Under the pieces are notes generated by a model. The model did no database searches, was not told the DNA's origin, and saw only the letters and a list, made by a program, of their open reading frames with translations. Below are positions 27,692-35,787 of a DNA stretch of 64,000 bases, piece after piece. A program made the position numbers and the translations under genes. Origin of the DNA: Crossiella sp. SN42 (lineage in GTDB: Bacteria > Actinomycetota > Actinomycetes > Mycobacteriales > Pseudonocardiaceae); NCBI RefSeq assembly GCF_023897065.1, contig NZ_JAMHIV010000001.1, forward strand, positions 620,001 through 684,000, written 5' to 3'. The first letter of the stretch is position 1. Every line of letters begins with the position of its first letter.

Positions 27692-27925
27692 TCACTCCTC
27701 GGTGGCGCTCGCCCTCCCCTCCGCGGTGTAGCGCAGCAGGAAGGCGAGCACCCCGGCGATGGCCGCGGTGACGCAGGCCAGGTCGGTGACCGGGCCGCCG
27801 AAGGTCTTGACCAGCGAGCCGGAGCCGAGCAGCAGGCCGAGGGACTGGCCTGCCACGGCCAGCACCCCGGCGAGCAGGAACGCGAGCAGGCACAGGCGGC
27901 TGGCGGTGAGCAGGACGCGGTGCAC
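27692..27925 (-). CDS. Small membrane protein at the end of the tetronate operon
   Basis: A 77-aa protein with two hydrophobic helices (RLCLLAFLLAGVLAVAG and DLACVTAAIAGVLAFLL). GTG at 27925 has an AAGGAGAG ribosome site 7 nt upstream. It lies 20 nt after the DctM-like permease in the same operon. It could act as a small DctQ-like subunit, but DctQ proteins usually have four helices, so that is uncertain. It converges on the neighbouring membrane protein gene with 4 nt between the stops. Confidence 0.72.
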   Translation of the reverse strand: MHRVLLTASRLCLLAFLLAGVLAVAGQSLGLLLGSGSLVKTFGGPVTDLACVTAAIAGVLAFLLRYTAEGRASATEE

Positions 27926-27945
27926 GGGCGCACTCTCCTTCGCGG

Positions 27946-29292
27946 TCAGCTGGGCAGCCACAGCACGCCGACGGCCAGCAGCACGCCGAAGAGCAGGGTG
28001 GGCAGCAGGTAGTAGAGGACGACCGGGACGAACACGCGCACCGGGTTGATCTCGGCGATGCCCGCGGCCACGTACAGCGGCGCGGCGCCGGGCGGAGAGC
28101 AGCCTTCGGAACTGGCCCAGACCAGGATCGCGGCGAAGGCCACGTGCGGCGGGATACCGGCCGCGGTCAGCGCGGCGAAGGCGACCGGGCCGACCGCGGC
28201 CACCGTGGAGGTGGTGTTGAGCGGTCCGGCCACGACCACGATCACCAGGCCGACCACGATGGCCGCGACCAGCGGCGACACCCCGGTCAGCCCGGCCAGC
28301 AGCGGGGTGAGCTGGGCGCCCAGGCCCAGGGTGCTGAGCACGTTGGAGGCGGCGAAGGCGGCGATCATGGTGACGCCGACGAGGCCGAGCTTCGGGCCGA
28401 CCCGGCCCAGCAGCTCCCACCACTGGGCCCGGCCCGAGGGCAGGGAGCGCCGTTCCACCAGGAGTCCGGCCAGCAGCAGCACCACCGGCAGCCAGACCAG
28501 CAGCGGGACCTCCTTGGCCACCGAGACCCCGGTGTGCGCGGAGACCAGGTCGCTGGTGGGTGGCGCGGTGAGCAGGACCGGCACCGCGATGGAGGCCAGC
28601 ACCAGCAGCGAGGTCCAGCCCGCGCGGAAGGAGCGGCGGAACGGGTGCACGTCGGCCGGGTTCATCGCGCCCACCCCGCGCCTGGCCACGATCGCGTAGG
28701 CCACGATCAGGCGCATCACCACCATCCACGCGCCGGTGACGAACATGGTGGCCACCATGCCGCCGGTGCCCAGCACGGGCAGCACGGTCGGCGCGGCCAG
28801 CAGGATGAAGAACGCGCCGCTGAACGGGAAGGTCGCGCCGACGCCCGCGTTGCCGGACAGGACGAGCGCGGCGGTCTCCCCGCTGGCGCCGGAGCGCTTC
28901 ATCCACGGGATGGTGATGGAGCCGATGGTGGCCACGATCGCCGCGCCGTTGTGCGCGACCGCGCCGAACAGTCCGGAGGCCACCGTGGCGGCGTAGGCCG
29001 AGCCGCCGCGGCGGCGGCCCAGCACCGAGCTGAGGATGTCGACCAGGCGCTGCACCAGGCCGGTCCTGGTGAGCAGTTCGCTGACGAAGACGAAGGCCAG
29101 CGCGGCGAAGGTGATCTCCGACTTCAGCCCGTCCACCAGGCCCTGCCAGCCGACCGCGAGCGCGTCCCGGCCGGCGAACGCGGCGGTGACCAGGAAGCCG
29201 ACCACCATCGCCTCGCCGATGTTGCGCTTGAGCACGGCGTTCCACAGCACGATGGCGGCGATGAAGGCCACCAGGGCGTACACGGCGTTCAT
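27946..29292 (-). CDS. TRAP/DctM-like large permease (ion transporter superfamily)
   Basis: A 448-aa permease with 11-12 hydrophobic helices. It resembles the large (DctM) subunit of TRAP transporters and relatives: two similar halves, each with a re-entrant Gly/Pro-rich loop (SGNAGVGATFPFSG; SSEGCSPPGAAPLYVAAGI). Such carriers import carboxylates or acid sugars with Na+ or H+. Its ATG overlaps the stop of the binding-protein gene. Because the operon breaks down four-carbon acid sugars, it probably imports a tetronate. No ordinary DctP gene is present. Confidence 0.78.
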   Translation of the reverse strand: MNAVYALVAFIAAIVLWNAVLKRNIGEAMVVGFLVTAAFAGRDALAVGWQGLVDGLKSEITFAALAFVFVSELLTRTGLVQRLVDILSSVLGRRRGGSAYAATVASGLFGAVAHNGAAIVATIGSITIPWMKRSGASGETAALVLSGNAGVGATFPFSGAFFILLAAPTVLPVLGTGGMVATMFVTGAWMVVMRLIVAYAIVARRGVGAMNPADVHPFRRSFRAGWTSLLVLASIAVPVLLTAPPTSDLVSAHTGVSVAKEVPLLVWLPVVLLLAGLLVERRSLPSGRAQWWELLGRVGPKLGLVGVTMIAAFAASNVLSTLGLGAQLTPLLAGLTGVSPLVAAIVVGLVIVVVAGPLNTTSTVAAVGPVAFAALTAAGIPPHVAFAAILVWASSEGCSPPGAAPLYVAAGIAEINPVRVFVPVVLYYLLPTLLFGVLLAVGVLWLPS

Positions 29293-29966
29293 GCGGGCAG
29301 CAGCCCGGCCTCGGCGAAGGCGGCGACCGCCTCCGGGCCGGTGAGGAAGTCCAGCAGCTCGCGCGCCTGCGGACCCGCGGTCACGCCGAGTGCGATGGAC
29401 AGTTCGCTGTACTGCTGGACCTCCTCCGGCAGCGGACCGGCGATCCGGACTTGCGGCACGAAGGCCAGTTCGCTGAGCTGTTGCACGGCGAGGTCGGCGC
29501 GGCCATCCAGGAGGGCTTCGGCGGTGAATCCCTTGGGCAGCACGGTGGCGCGGGCGTTCACCTGTTCCGCGATGCCCAGCTCCTCGATCAGGTTGGCGAA
29601 GTGGATGCCGCTGGCTCCGGTGCGGGAGTAGGCGACCGAGCGGGCCGAGGTGAGCGCAGTGCGCAGATCGTCCACTGTGGACAGATTGGGCAGGTCGGCC
29701 TCCGCTGGCACGGCAACGCCGATACCGCTGCGGGCCAGCGCTTTCTGGGAGGCCGGGTCGATGGCGCCCAGCTCGGCCAGGGCGGGGAAGGCCCCGGAGA
29801 TCGCGATCAGCACCTCCGGCCGCGCACCCTCGGTGATGCGGTTGACCAGCACGGTGGTCGGGTCGTAGCTGACCTCGACCGGCGCGGCGGTGAAGGCGGG
29901 CAGCACCGCGTCCAGCGCGGTGCGCACGGAGAGCGCGCTGAACAGGGTGAGCGGTGGCTGGGTCAT
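29289..29966 (-). CDS. Periplasmic-binding-protein-like protein without signal peptide
   Basis: A 225-aa type-2 periplasmic-binding fold of the molybdate/sulfate (ModA-like) kind: TLFSALSVRTALDAVLPAF opens the first lobe, VAYSRTGASGIHF the second, and GPEAVAAFAEAGLLP closes the protein. No signal peptide or lipobox is visible and the start is fixed by a 4-nt overlap with the decarboxylase gene, so the protein looks cytoplasmic. It may be a ligand sensor, a chaperone for the permease, or exported by another route. Its place inside the operon between enzyme and permease is unusual. Confidence 0.75.
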   Translation of the reverse strand: MTQPPLTLFSALSVRTALDAVLPAFTAAPVEVSYDPTTVLVNRITEGARPEVLIAISGAFPALAELGAIDPASQKALARSGIGVAVPAEADLPNLSTVDDLRTALTSARSVAYSRTGASGIHFANLIEELGIAEQVNARATVLPKGFTAEALLDGRADLAVQQLSELAFVPQVRIAGPLPEEVQQYSELSIALGVTAGPQARELLDFLTGPEAVAAFAEAGLLPA

Positions 29967-30571
29967 GGCGGGTCCGTTCGGCTGGGGACGAGGGTAGTGG
30001 GCAGGCCGCGGGTGAGCAGCAGGATCGCGGCGGTGTGTTCGAGCTCTTCCAGGGCGTCGAGCGCGGTGTCCGGGTCGGGGCCGCAGACCACGGGTCCGTG
30101 GTTGGCCAGCAGCAGGGCGTGGTGCTCGTGGGCGGCTTCGGCCACGAGTGGGCCGAGGGCCGGGTCGCCGGGTGCGTGGTAGGGCAGCAGCGGGAGCTTG
30201 CCGATGCGCAGGGTGAAGTAGGCGGTCAGCGGGGGGATGGCGTTGGCGGGGTCGAGTCCGGCCAGGCAGGACACCGCGGCGGCGTGGGTGGAATGGGTGT
30301 GCAGCACGGCATTCGCCTGCGGGCGCTGCCGCAGCACGGCCGCGTGCAGGAAGGCCTCTTTGGACGGTGGCGGGCCGCTGAGGTGCCGTCCGCGCAGGTC
30401 GATCTCGGACAGGTCCTCGGCGGTGAGTGAGCCCAGGGACGCGCCGGTCGGGGTGATGAGTAGGTGCTCGCCCGCGCGGAGGGAGACGTTGCCGGTGCGG
30501 CCGTGGGTGAGTCCGCGCGCGTGCAGCGCTCGGGCCGTGGCCACCACCTGCTCTCGCAGTTGCCGGGTCAT
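29963..30571 (-). CDS. otnC: 3-oxo-tetronate 4-phosphate decarboxylase (OtnC-like class II aldolase)
   Basis: A 202-aa class II aldolase/adducin family enzyme. Zinc ligands are the HTHSTHA pair of His and a later His in ANHGPVVCG; the catalytic Glu is in PSKEAFLHA. In tetronate catabolism this family decarboxylates 3-oxo-tetronate 4-phosphate to dihydroxyacetone phosphate. ATG at 30571 overlaps the kinase stop. The OtnK-OtnC pairing is diagnostic of the pathway; alone the protein could also be an L-fuculose-phosphate-type aldolase. Confidence 0.87.
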   Translation of the reverse strand: MTRQLREQVVATARALHARGLTHGRTGNVSLRAGEHLLITPTGASLGSLTAEDLSEIDLRGRHLSGPPPSKEAFLHAAVLRQRPQANAVLHTHSTHAAAVSCLAGLDPANAIPPLTAYFTLRIGKLPLLPYHAPGDPALGPLVAEAAHEHHALLLANHGPVVCGPDPDTALDALEELEHTAAILLLTRGLPTTLVPSRTDPP

Positions 30572-31794
30572 GAGTCCGGTCCCGAGGCGGTGGCCAGCAG
30601 CTCGGGGCCGCCGAAGTTGCCGGATTTGAGCAGCAGCAAGGGATGTGCGGGGTCCACTGGCTTGATCCAGGGCACGCCGGGTGCGGCCTCGGTGCCGACC
30701 GCGCCGCCGCGCACGCCCAGCGCGGCCACCACCGCGCCGGAGGTCTCTCCCCCGGCGGTGATCAGCCTGCGGATGCCGCGTTCGACCAGGCCGAGCGCGA
30801 TCAGGCCGGTGGCGCGCTCCAGGATTCGCGCCGAGTTCGCCACGCCCAGGATGTCCTGGACCTGGCGGAGTTCGGCCGGGCTCATCGAGGAGTAGATCAG
30901 CGGGCCGTCCGCGCCGGTGCTGTCGAACCAGGCGAGCGCGCGGGCGGCGAGGGCCTCGGGGTCGGGGAGGGCGACCGGGTCCAGGCGGTGTGCGGGCCTG
31001 CCCTGGCGGAGCAGTTCCGCGACCTGTTCCAGGGTGCGGGCCGAGCAGCTGCCGGAGAGCACCGCGGCCGGTCCGCTCGGGTGGAAGTCGTCCTCGGGTG
31101 GGCGGCCGCTGCCGGTGGCCGCGGCGAGACCGCCTGCCAAGCCCGCCGCTCCGGCGACCAGTGGCGCGTTCGCCAGTGCCCGGCCCAGCACCAGCAGGTC
31201 CTCCTCGGTGGTCGCGTCGGCGAGCAGGTAGCGGGCGGTGGCCTGCTGGATCGCTTGCCGCACAGCGGTTTCGCCCGCGCGCACGGTGTCGTGGGTGAGC
31301 AGGCCGACTGGCTGGTGGAGCTGGGCGTGCAGCAGGTGGACCAGGTTCGACTCGCGCATCGGGGTCACCGGGTGCTCGCGCATCGGCGAGTCGGCCAGCA
31401 GCTGGTCGCCGACGAACAGGTGGCCGCGGTACTGGGTGCGGCCGTGCCGCGGCGAGCTGGGCGTGGTCACCACGGGGTCGGCGTCCAGCGCGGTGGCCAG
31501 GGCGGCCAGTACCGGGCCGATGTTGCCGTCGCTGGTGGAGTCGAAGGTGGAGCAGTACTTGAAGTAGACCTGCCGGACCTGGCGTGCGCGCAACCATTTC
31601 AGGGCGCGCAGCGAGTCCGCGACCGCGGTGGCCGCCGGGGCCATCCGGCTGGTCAGCGCCACCACCACGGCCTCCGCCGCGGGCAGGTCCGGCTCCGGCA
31701 CGCCGAAGTAGAGCAGGGTGCGCAACCCGTTGCGGCGCAAGGCCACGGCCACGTCGGTGGCCCCGGTGACGTCGTCGGCGATCGCCCCGATCAT
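30568..31794 (-). CDS. otnK: 3-oxo-tetronate kinase (OtnK, four-carbon acid sugar kinase)
   Basis: A 408-aa DUF1537-type four-carbon acid sugar kinase. N-terminal domain signature IGAIADDVTGATDVA and YFKYCSTFDST; C-terminal nucleotide-binding domain RRLITAGGETSGAVVAALG and LKSGNFGG. It phosphorylates 3-oxo-tetronate at C4. ATG at 31794 overlaps the racemase-like gene stop (ATGA), and its own stop overlaps otnC. Length matches the family. Confidence 0.93.
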   Translation of the reverse strand: MIGAIADDVTGATDVAVALRRNGLRTLLYFGVPEPDLPAAEAVVVALTSRMAPAATAVADSLRALKWLRARQVRQVYFKYCSTFDSTSDGNIGPVLAALATALDADPVVTTPSSPRHGRTQYRGHLFVGDQLLADSPMREHPVTPMRESNLVHLLHAQLHQPVGLLTHDTVRAGETAVRQAIQQATARYLLADATTEEDLLVLGRALANAPLVAGAAGLAGGLAAATGSGRPPEDDFHPSGPAAVLSGSCSARTLEQVAELLRQGRPAHRLDPVALPDPEALAARALAWFDSTGADGPLIYSSMSPAELRQVQDILGVANSARILERATGLIALGLVERGIRRLITAGGETSGAVVAALGVRGGAVGTEAAPGVPWIKPVDPAHPLLLLKSGNFGGPELLATASGPDS

Positions 31795-32414
31795 CGGCCC
31801 ACCAACGCCTTCAGCCGTTCCGCCGCGCTGCGCGGGCCGGAGAACACCGGCAGGCCGGTCCGGGTGGCCAGCGGCGCGGTGGCCGGGGCGAGAGTGTACT
31901 GGGCCAGCAGCACAGCGTCCACAGTGGACAGATGGCGTTCAGCGGCCGTCAGCAGGAGGTTGGTCAGCTCCTCGCCGGTCGCGGTGAACGCCTCCGGCAC
32001 GTGCAGGCCCACCAGCTGGGTTCCCGGCGCGCGGGCGCGGAGCCGGGTGAGTGAGTCGCGCAGCGCGGCCGCCACGGAGGCCAGTACCAGTACCCGGCGC
32101 GGACCGAGCGCCAGCAGGTCGTCGAAGGCGGCGTCGTCCGGGGCGAGCACGGGCACCGGCGCGGCGGTGGCGCGGGCCAGCTCGCCGTAGAGCGAGCAGG
32201 TCAGCAGCACCGCGTCCGCGCCGCCGCGCACCGCGTAGTCGATGAGTCGCCGCATCCGTTCGGCCAGGTCGGGGGTGAGGCCCTCGCTGGCGTCGGCCAG
32301 CAGCTTGTCGTCGAGCAGGGTCCACGGCTCCGCGGCCGGGAAGCGCTCGGCCAGCGCGGCGGTGGCCGGGCCGATCGCGCCGGGGGTCGCGTTGATCAGG
32401 GCCACCCTGGTCAT
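31791..32414 (-). CDS. Aspartate/glutamate racemase-superfamily protein
   Basis: A 207-aa Asp/Glu/hydantoin racemase-fold protein. The two catalytic-Cys regions are approximated by LLTCSLYGELA (Cys present) and VLLAQYTLAPA, where Gln/Tyr replace the second Cys. With one Cys missing, a classical two-base racemase reaction is doubtful; a decarboxylase, isomerase or lactonase-like role is possible. It sits between the isomerase and the kinase with 4-nt overlaps on both sides, so it should act on the same acid sugar, perhaps by inverting or rearranging a stereoisomer. Confidence 0.78.
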   Translation of the reverse strand: MTRVALINATPGAIGPATAALAERFPAAEPWTLLDDKLLADASEGLTPDLAERMRRLIDYAVRGGADAVLLTCSLYGELARATAAPVPVLAPDDAAFDDLLALGPRRVLVLASVAAALRDSLTRLRARAPGTQLVGLHVPEAFTATGEELTNLLLTAAERHLSTVDAVLLAQYTLAPATAPLATRTGLPVFSGPRSAAERLKALVGR

Positions 32415-33181
32415 CGGGTCTCCTGTCTGGTCCAGCCCAGCCCGTCGGGGCTGTGCGGGCGGTACTCGCAGCCGATCCAGCCCTCGTGCGCGCGCAGCGC
32501 CTCGAACACCGCGGGCCACGGGAGGTCGCCGGTGCCGGGCTCGCCACGGCCGGGCACGTCGGCGATCTGCACGTGGCTGGTCAGCGGCAGGAACTTGGCC
32601 AGCGCCGCCAGCAGGTCCGGTTCGTCCTGCTGGGCGTGGTAGACGTCGAAGAGCAGGCCGACGTGGTCCCCACCGACCGCTTCCACCGCGGCGGCGGCGT
32701 GGGCCTGGTCGTCGAGCAGGAAGCCCGGCGCGTCCCGTTTGTTCTGCGCTTCCAGCACGATCCGCACGCCGGAGTCGCGGGACTGCTGGGCCGCCCAGGC
32801 GATGTTGGCCACGTAGCAAGCGAAAGCGCGGTCGCGGCTGAGGTGCGCTGGCCGTTTTCCGGCAGGCACGTGCAGGAACGAGGCGCCCAGCTCGACCGCG
32901 TAGCCCAGGCCGAGGGCCAGTCCGGCGCGGAACTCGGCCCTGCGCTCCGGCAGGCAGGCGGTGCCCACCTCGCCGGGACCGCCCATCGGCGAGTTGATCA
33001 GCACCTGGGTCAGGCCCGCGTCGGAGAGCCTGCGGCGCAGCGTGGCGGCCGGGTGCGGATACGGGTCGGGGTACTCCACGGCGGTGAACCCGGCGGCGGC
33101 CGCGGCCGCGAAGCGCTGCTCGAAGGGCAGTTCGGTGAACAGCCACTTGAGGTTCGCGGCCAGCCGCGCGGTGCCGATCAC
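32411..33181 (-). CDS. otnI: 2-oxo-tetronate isomerase (OtnI-like, hydroxypyruvate isomerase family)
   Basis: A 256-aa xylose-isomerase-like TIM barrel of the Hyi/OtnI family. Opening LAANLKWLFTELPFEQRF and the metal-binding Glu/Asp loops VLEAQNKRDAPGF, LLFDVYHAQ and the final GCEYRPHSPD are typical. OtnI converts 2-oxo- to 3-oxo-tetronate. GTG at 33181 overlaps the dehydrogenase stop (GTGA). With otnK and otnC it completes the core of the pathway. Confidence 0.9.
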   Translation of the reverse strand: MIGTARLAANLKWLFTELPFEQRFAAAAAAGFTAVEYPDPYPHPAATLRRRLSDAGLTQVLINSPMGGPGEVGTACLPERRAEFRAGLALGLGYAVELGASFLHVPAGKRPAHLSRDRAFACYVANIAWAAQQSRDSGVRIVLEAQNKRDAPGFLLDDQAHAAAAVEAVGGDHVGLLFDVYHAQQDEPDLLAALAKFLPLTSHVQIADVPGRGEPGTGDLPWPAVFEALRAHEGWIGCEYRPHSPDGLGWTRQETR

Positions 33182-34158
33182 CGGGTCACCCGCGCGTACT
33201 CGGGGTTGACCAGGTGCTGGGGTGCCCGGCCGTGCAGGACGTCGAGCACCTGGCGGGCGGCCAGCAGGCTGGAGCGGGAGCGAGCCTGGGTGGTCGCGCC
33301 GCCGATGTGCGCGGTGACCAGCACGTTGTCCAGGCCGCGCAGCCTGCTGTCGGCGGGCAACGGCTCCTGGGCCAGCACGTCCAGCGCCGCGCCGCCGAGG
33401 TGGCCCTCGGTCAGGGCGTCGGCCAGGGCGTCCTCGTCGACCACCTCGCCGCGGGCGGTGTTGATCAGGAACGCGCCGGGTTTCATGGCGCGCAAGGCTT
33501 TCGCGTCGATCAGGCCCCTGGTGGTCTCGTCCAGGAACAGGTGCAGGCTGACGAAGTCGGATTCGGCCAGCAGCTCGGGCAGCGGCAGGACCGGCACGCC
33601 GGTCTCGGCCAGGAAGTCGTGGTCCGGGAACGGATCGGTGGCCAGCACCCGCATGCCCAGCGCGAGCGCGAGTCGGGCCACGGTCTGGCCGATCGAGCCC
33701 AGCCCGACCAGGCCGAGGGTCGCGCCCTGGAGCTCAAGCCCGCTGCGCTGTGCCCAGTCGCCCGCGCGGACCCCGGCGATGTTCTGCGGGATGTGCCGGG
33801 CGCAGTTGAGCATCAGCGCGAGCACGTGCTCGGCGACCGAGCGGCGGTTCGCGCCGGGGGTGTGCGTGACGGCGACGCCGTGCCGGGTCGCCGCGGCCAC
33901 GTCGATGTTGTCGTAGCCGGCCCCGCAGCGGCCGAACACCTTGAGCCGGGGCGCGGCCTCGATCACCTCGGCGGTGAACGCGTCCGTGCCCGCCACCACG
34001 GCGTCCGCCTCGCGCACGGCCTCGGCCAGCGCCTGGCCGGTGGCGCGGCGGTGGGCCGCGGCGGCGAAGACGGTGGTCAGCCCGGCTTCGGTGAGCAGCC
34101 GGTCCACCTCGCCGCCTGGCTCCAGGTAGGGCGTGGTGATGAGAACGCGGTAGGTCAT
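33178..34158 (-). CDS. D-isomer-specific 2-hydroxyacid dehydrogenase (acid sugar oxidation)
   Basis: A 326-aa NAD-dependent dehydrogenase of the phosphoglycerate-dehydrogenase family. The Rossmann motif GLVGLGSIGQTVA binds NAD; Arg in NTARGEVVDEDAL, Glu in AQEPLP and His in TAHIGGAT form the catalytic triad. As first gene of the operon it probably oxidises the tetronate at C2 to the 2-oxo acid for OtnI. Known tetronate pathways use beta-hydroxyacid (LtnD-type) dehydrogenases, so this would be a substitution by another family. ATG at 34158. Confidence 0.87.
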   Translation of the reverse strand: MTYRVLITTPYLEPGGEVDRLLTEAGLTTVFAAAAHRRATGQALAEAVREADAVVAGTDAFTAEVIEAAPRLKVFGRCGAGYDNIDVAAATRHGVAVTHTPGANRRSVAEHVLALMLNCARHIPQNIAGVRAGDWAQRSGLELQGATLGLVGLGSIGQTVARLALALGMRVLATDPFPDHDFLAETGVPVLPLPELLAESDFVSLHLFLDETTRGLIDAKALRAMKPGAFLINTARGEVVDEDALADALTEGHLGGAALDVLAQEPLPADSRLRGLDNVLVTAHIGGATTQARSRSSLLAARQVLDVLHGRAPQHLVNPEYARVTR

Positions 34159-34162
34159 GCGG

Positions 34163-34194
34163 AAACTATAGGATCGATGTCAATAGTATAGTTT
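34163..34194. promoter_or_regulatory. GntR operator candidate between dehydrogenase and regulator
   Basis: Inverted repeat AAACTATA-16-TATAGTTT in an unusually AT-rich gap of 76 bp between the divergent operon and its GntR/FCD regulator. It is the only strong dyad in the gap. Confidence 0.65.
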
Positions 34195-34234
34195 TGGCGA
34201 GCGGGATATCGTGTCGCGACGACTAGGAGGGCGC

Positions 34235-34927
34235 ATGGCTTCCCCGCGGAGGTCCGGCCGGCAGCCGCTCGCGGACCGGATGTACGAGGTGCTGCTCGCG
34301 CAGTTCACCGACGGAAAGTGGTCGGCGGGGGAACCGGTGAACATCGGCGCGCTCTCCCGCGAGCTCGACGTCAGCCAGACCCCGCTGCGCGAGGCGCTGG
34401 CCCGCCTGGAGCACACCGGGCTGGTGCAGCGGGAGGCGCTCAAGGGCTACCGGGTCGCGCCGCTGCTCAGCGAGCAGGAGCTGGTCAAGCTGATGGACGC
34501 CCGGCTGGTGCTGGAACCGGCGCTCGCGCACGAGGCGGCCCGGCGCACCACCCCGGAGTTCCTGGCCGAGGTGCTGGCCAGCGTCGAGGAGCTGGCCAGT
34601 GCCGCGAAGTCCCCGGATGACAAGGTGTTCAGCTCCTACTGGCTGATCGACGAGCGCTTCCACCAGCTGATCGCCACCCAGGCGGACAACCCGTTCCTGG
34701 CCAAGGCCTACCGCGCCCTCGGCGGCCAGGTGCAGCGGTTCCGGTTCTTCGCCAAGCTCGGCTCGGCCCGCGGCGCGCCCGGCCTGGCCGCCGAGGAGCA
34801 CCGCGCGGTGTACCAGGCGCTGGCCGACGGCGACCCGGAGCGGGCGGCGGCGCGGATGCGCGAGCACATCGAGAACGCCAAGCAGCGGGTGCTGGCCGAC
34901 CGGCGCTCGGTGGCGGCCGGCGACTAA
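34235..34927 (+). CDS. GntR/FCD-family regulator of the tetronate operon
   Basis: A 230-aa GntR regulator of the FadR subfamily. The winged helix (INIGALSREL-like NIGALSRELDVSQTPLREAL, then LEHTGLVQREALKGYRVAP) is followed by an FCD ligand domain (ARLVLEPALAHEAARR, metal-binding DERFHQLI and AEEHRAVYQAL, EHIENAKQRV). FCD domains bind carboxylate acids, often through a metal, in line with an acid-sugar inducer. ATG at 34235 has AGGAGG 5 nt upstream, preferred over the GTG at 34211. Divergent from the operon. Confidence 0.92.
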   Translation: MASPRRSGRQPLADRMYEVLLAQFTDGKWSAGEPVNIGALSRELDVSQTPLREALARLEHTGLVQREALKGYRVAPLLSEQELVKLMDARLVLEPALAHEAARRTTPEFLAEVLASVEELASAAKSPDDKVFSSYWLIDERFHQLIATQADNPFLAKAYRALGGQVQRFRFFAKLGSARGAPGLAAEEHRAVYQALADGDPERAAARMREHIENAKQRVLADRRSVAAGD

Positions 34928-35008
34928 GCGGCACGCGTGAAGTCAGTGATCAGTTCGAGGGCCGATTCCCGCCGGTAGCAGCGGCACGCACTGACCAGAC
35001 TTGGCACC

Positions 35009-35608
35009 ATGCAAGCCACGGACAGCGCGTTGCGCACCCACTTCGACACCGCGGTCGAAGGTTTCGCGGATCGGTTGCGGGCGGTGCCGCACACGGACTG
35101 GCAGAACCCCACGCCGTGCACCGAGTGGGACGTGCGTCAACTCGTCAACCACATGATCCAGGGAAGTCGCATCTACACCTCGCTCCTCCGCGGTGGGAGC
35201 AGTGCGGAGTTCATGGCAAGCCTGAACCAAGACCCGCTCGACAGCGATCCGGTGGCCACCTACCGGGACGCGGTGGCCGAGTGCCGGGCGGCGTTCCACC
35301 TCGCCGGTGCGCTCGACCGGACCGTCGACTATCCGTTCGGTCCCGTGCCTGGCCGGCAGTTGCTCGGCCTGTACGTGGTGGACGCGATCACGCACACCTG
35401 GGACCTCGCCCGCGCGGTCCGGCTCGACGAACGGCTCGACCCGCGCACAGTGCGCTGGGTCCTCGACAACTTCGAGTGGATCTACCACGGCGTCAGCGAA
35501 AGCCCCAGCACGGACGGACACCGCTACTACGGGCCACCGACGCAGGCACGGGCGTCGAACAGGTCCGAGCAGGACCGTCTCCTCCACCTGATGGGGCGCG
35601 AGCCGTAG
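35009..35608 (+). CDS. TIGR03086-type DinB/maleylpyruvate-isomerase-fold protein
   Basis: A 199-aa four-helix DinB-like protein of the mycothiol-dependent maleylpyruvate isomerase superfamily. PCTEWDVRQLVNHMI, with the metal-binding His, and the second His region ITHTWDLARA are the family hallmarks. Members are mycothiol transferases or of unknown function. ATG at 35009. It stands alone between the GntR gene and the second palindromic element. Confidence 0.82.
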   Translation: MQATDSALRTHFDTAVEGFADRLRAVPHTDWQNPTPCTEWDVRQLVNHMIQGSRIYTSLLRGGSSAEFMASLNQDPLDSDPVATYRDAVAECRAAFHLAGALDRTVDYPFGPVPGRQLLGLYVVDAITHTWDLARAVRLDERLDPRTVRWVLDNFEWIYHGVSESPSTDGHRYYGPPTQARASNRSEQDRLLHLMGREP

Positions 35609-35610
35609 GG

Positions 35611-35776
35611 CTAGGGCGTGTCCGCACAGTCCCGCCCGCGATAGCCGCGCCGGTTCGGCCGCTGGCGGCACGGCCGGAACGCCCGAATACACCCGGTATG
35701 AGGCCGTCCCGGCCGCACCGCCAGCGACCGAACCGATCACGACTCTCGCAGACGAGACTGTGCGGACACGCCCTAG
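35611..35776. mobile_element. 166-bp MITE-like palindromic element (copy B)
   Basis: Perfect 21-bp terminal repeats (35611-35631 and 35756-35776, beginning CTAGGGCGTGTCCGCACAGT) enclose a long hairpin: GGTTCGGCCGCTGGCGGCA pairs with the right half with few mismatches. The centre has TACACCCGGTATGAGG, close to the centre of copy A (TACAACCCGGTACGAGG). Ends are CTAG as in copy A. The terminal sequences differ between copies, so they are two subfamilies sharing an architecture. It begins two bases after the stop of the TIGR03086-type gene and could also end its transcription. Confidence 0.7.
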
Positions 35777-35787
35777 GCGACCTCGGC

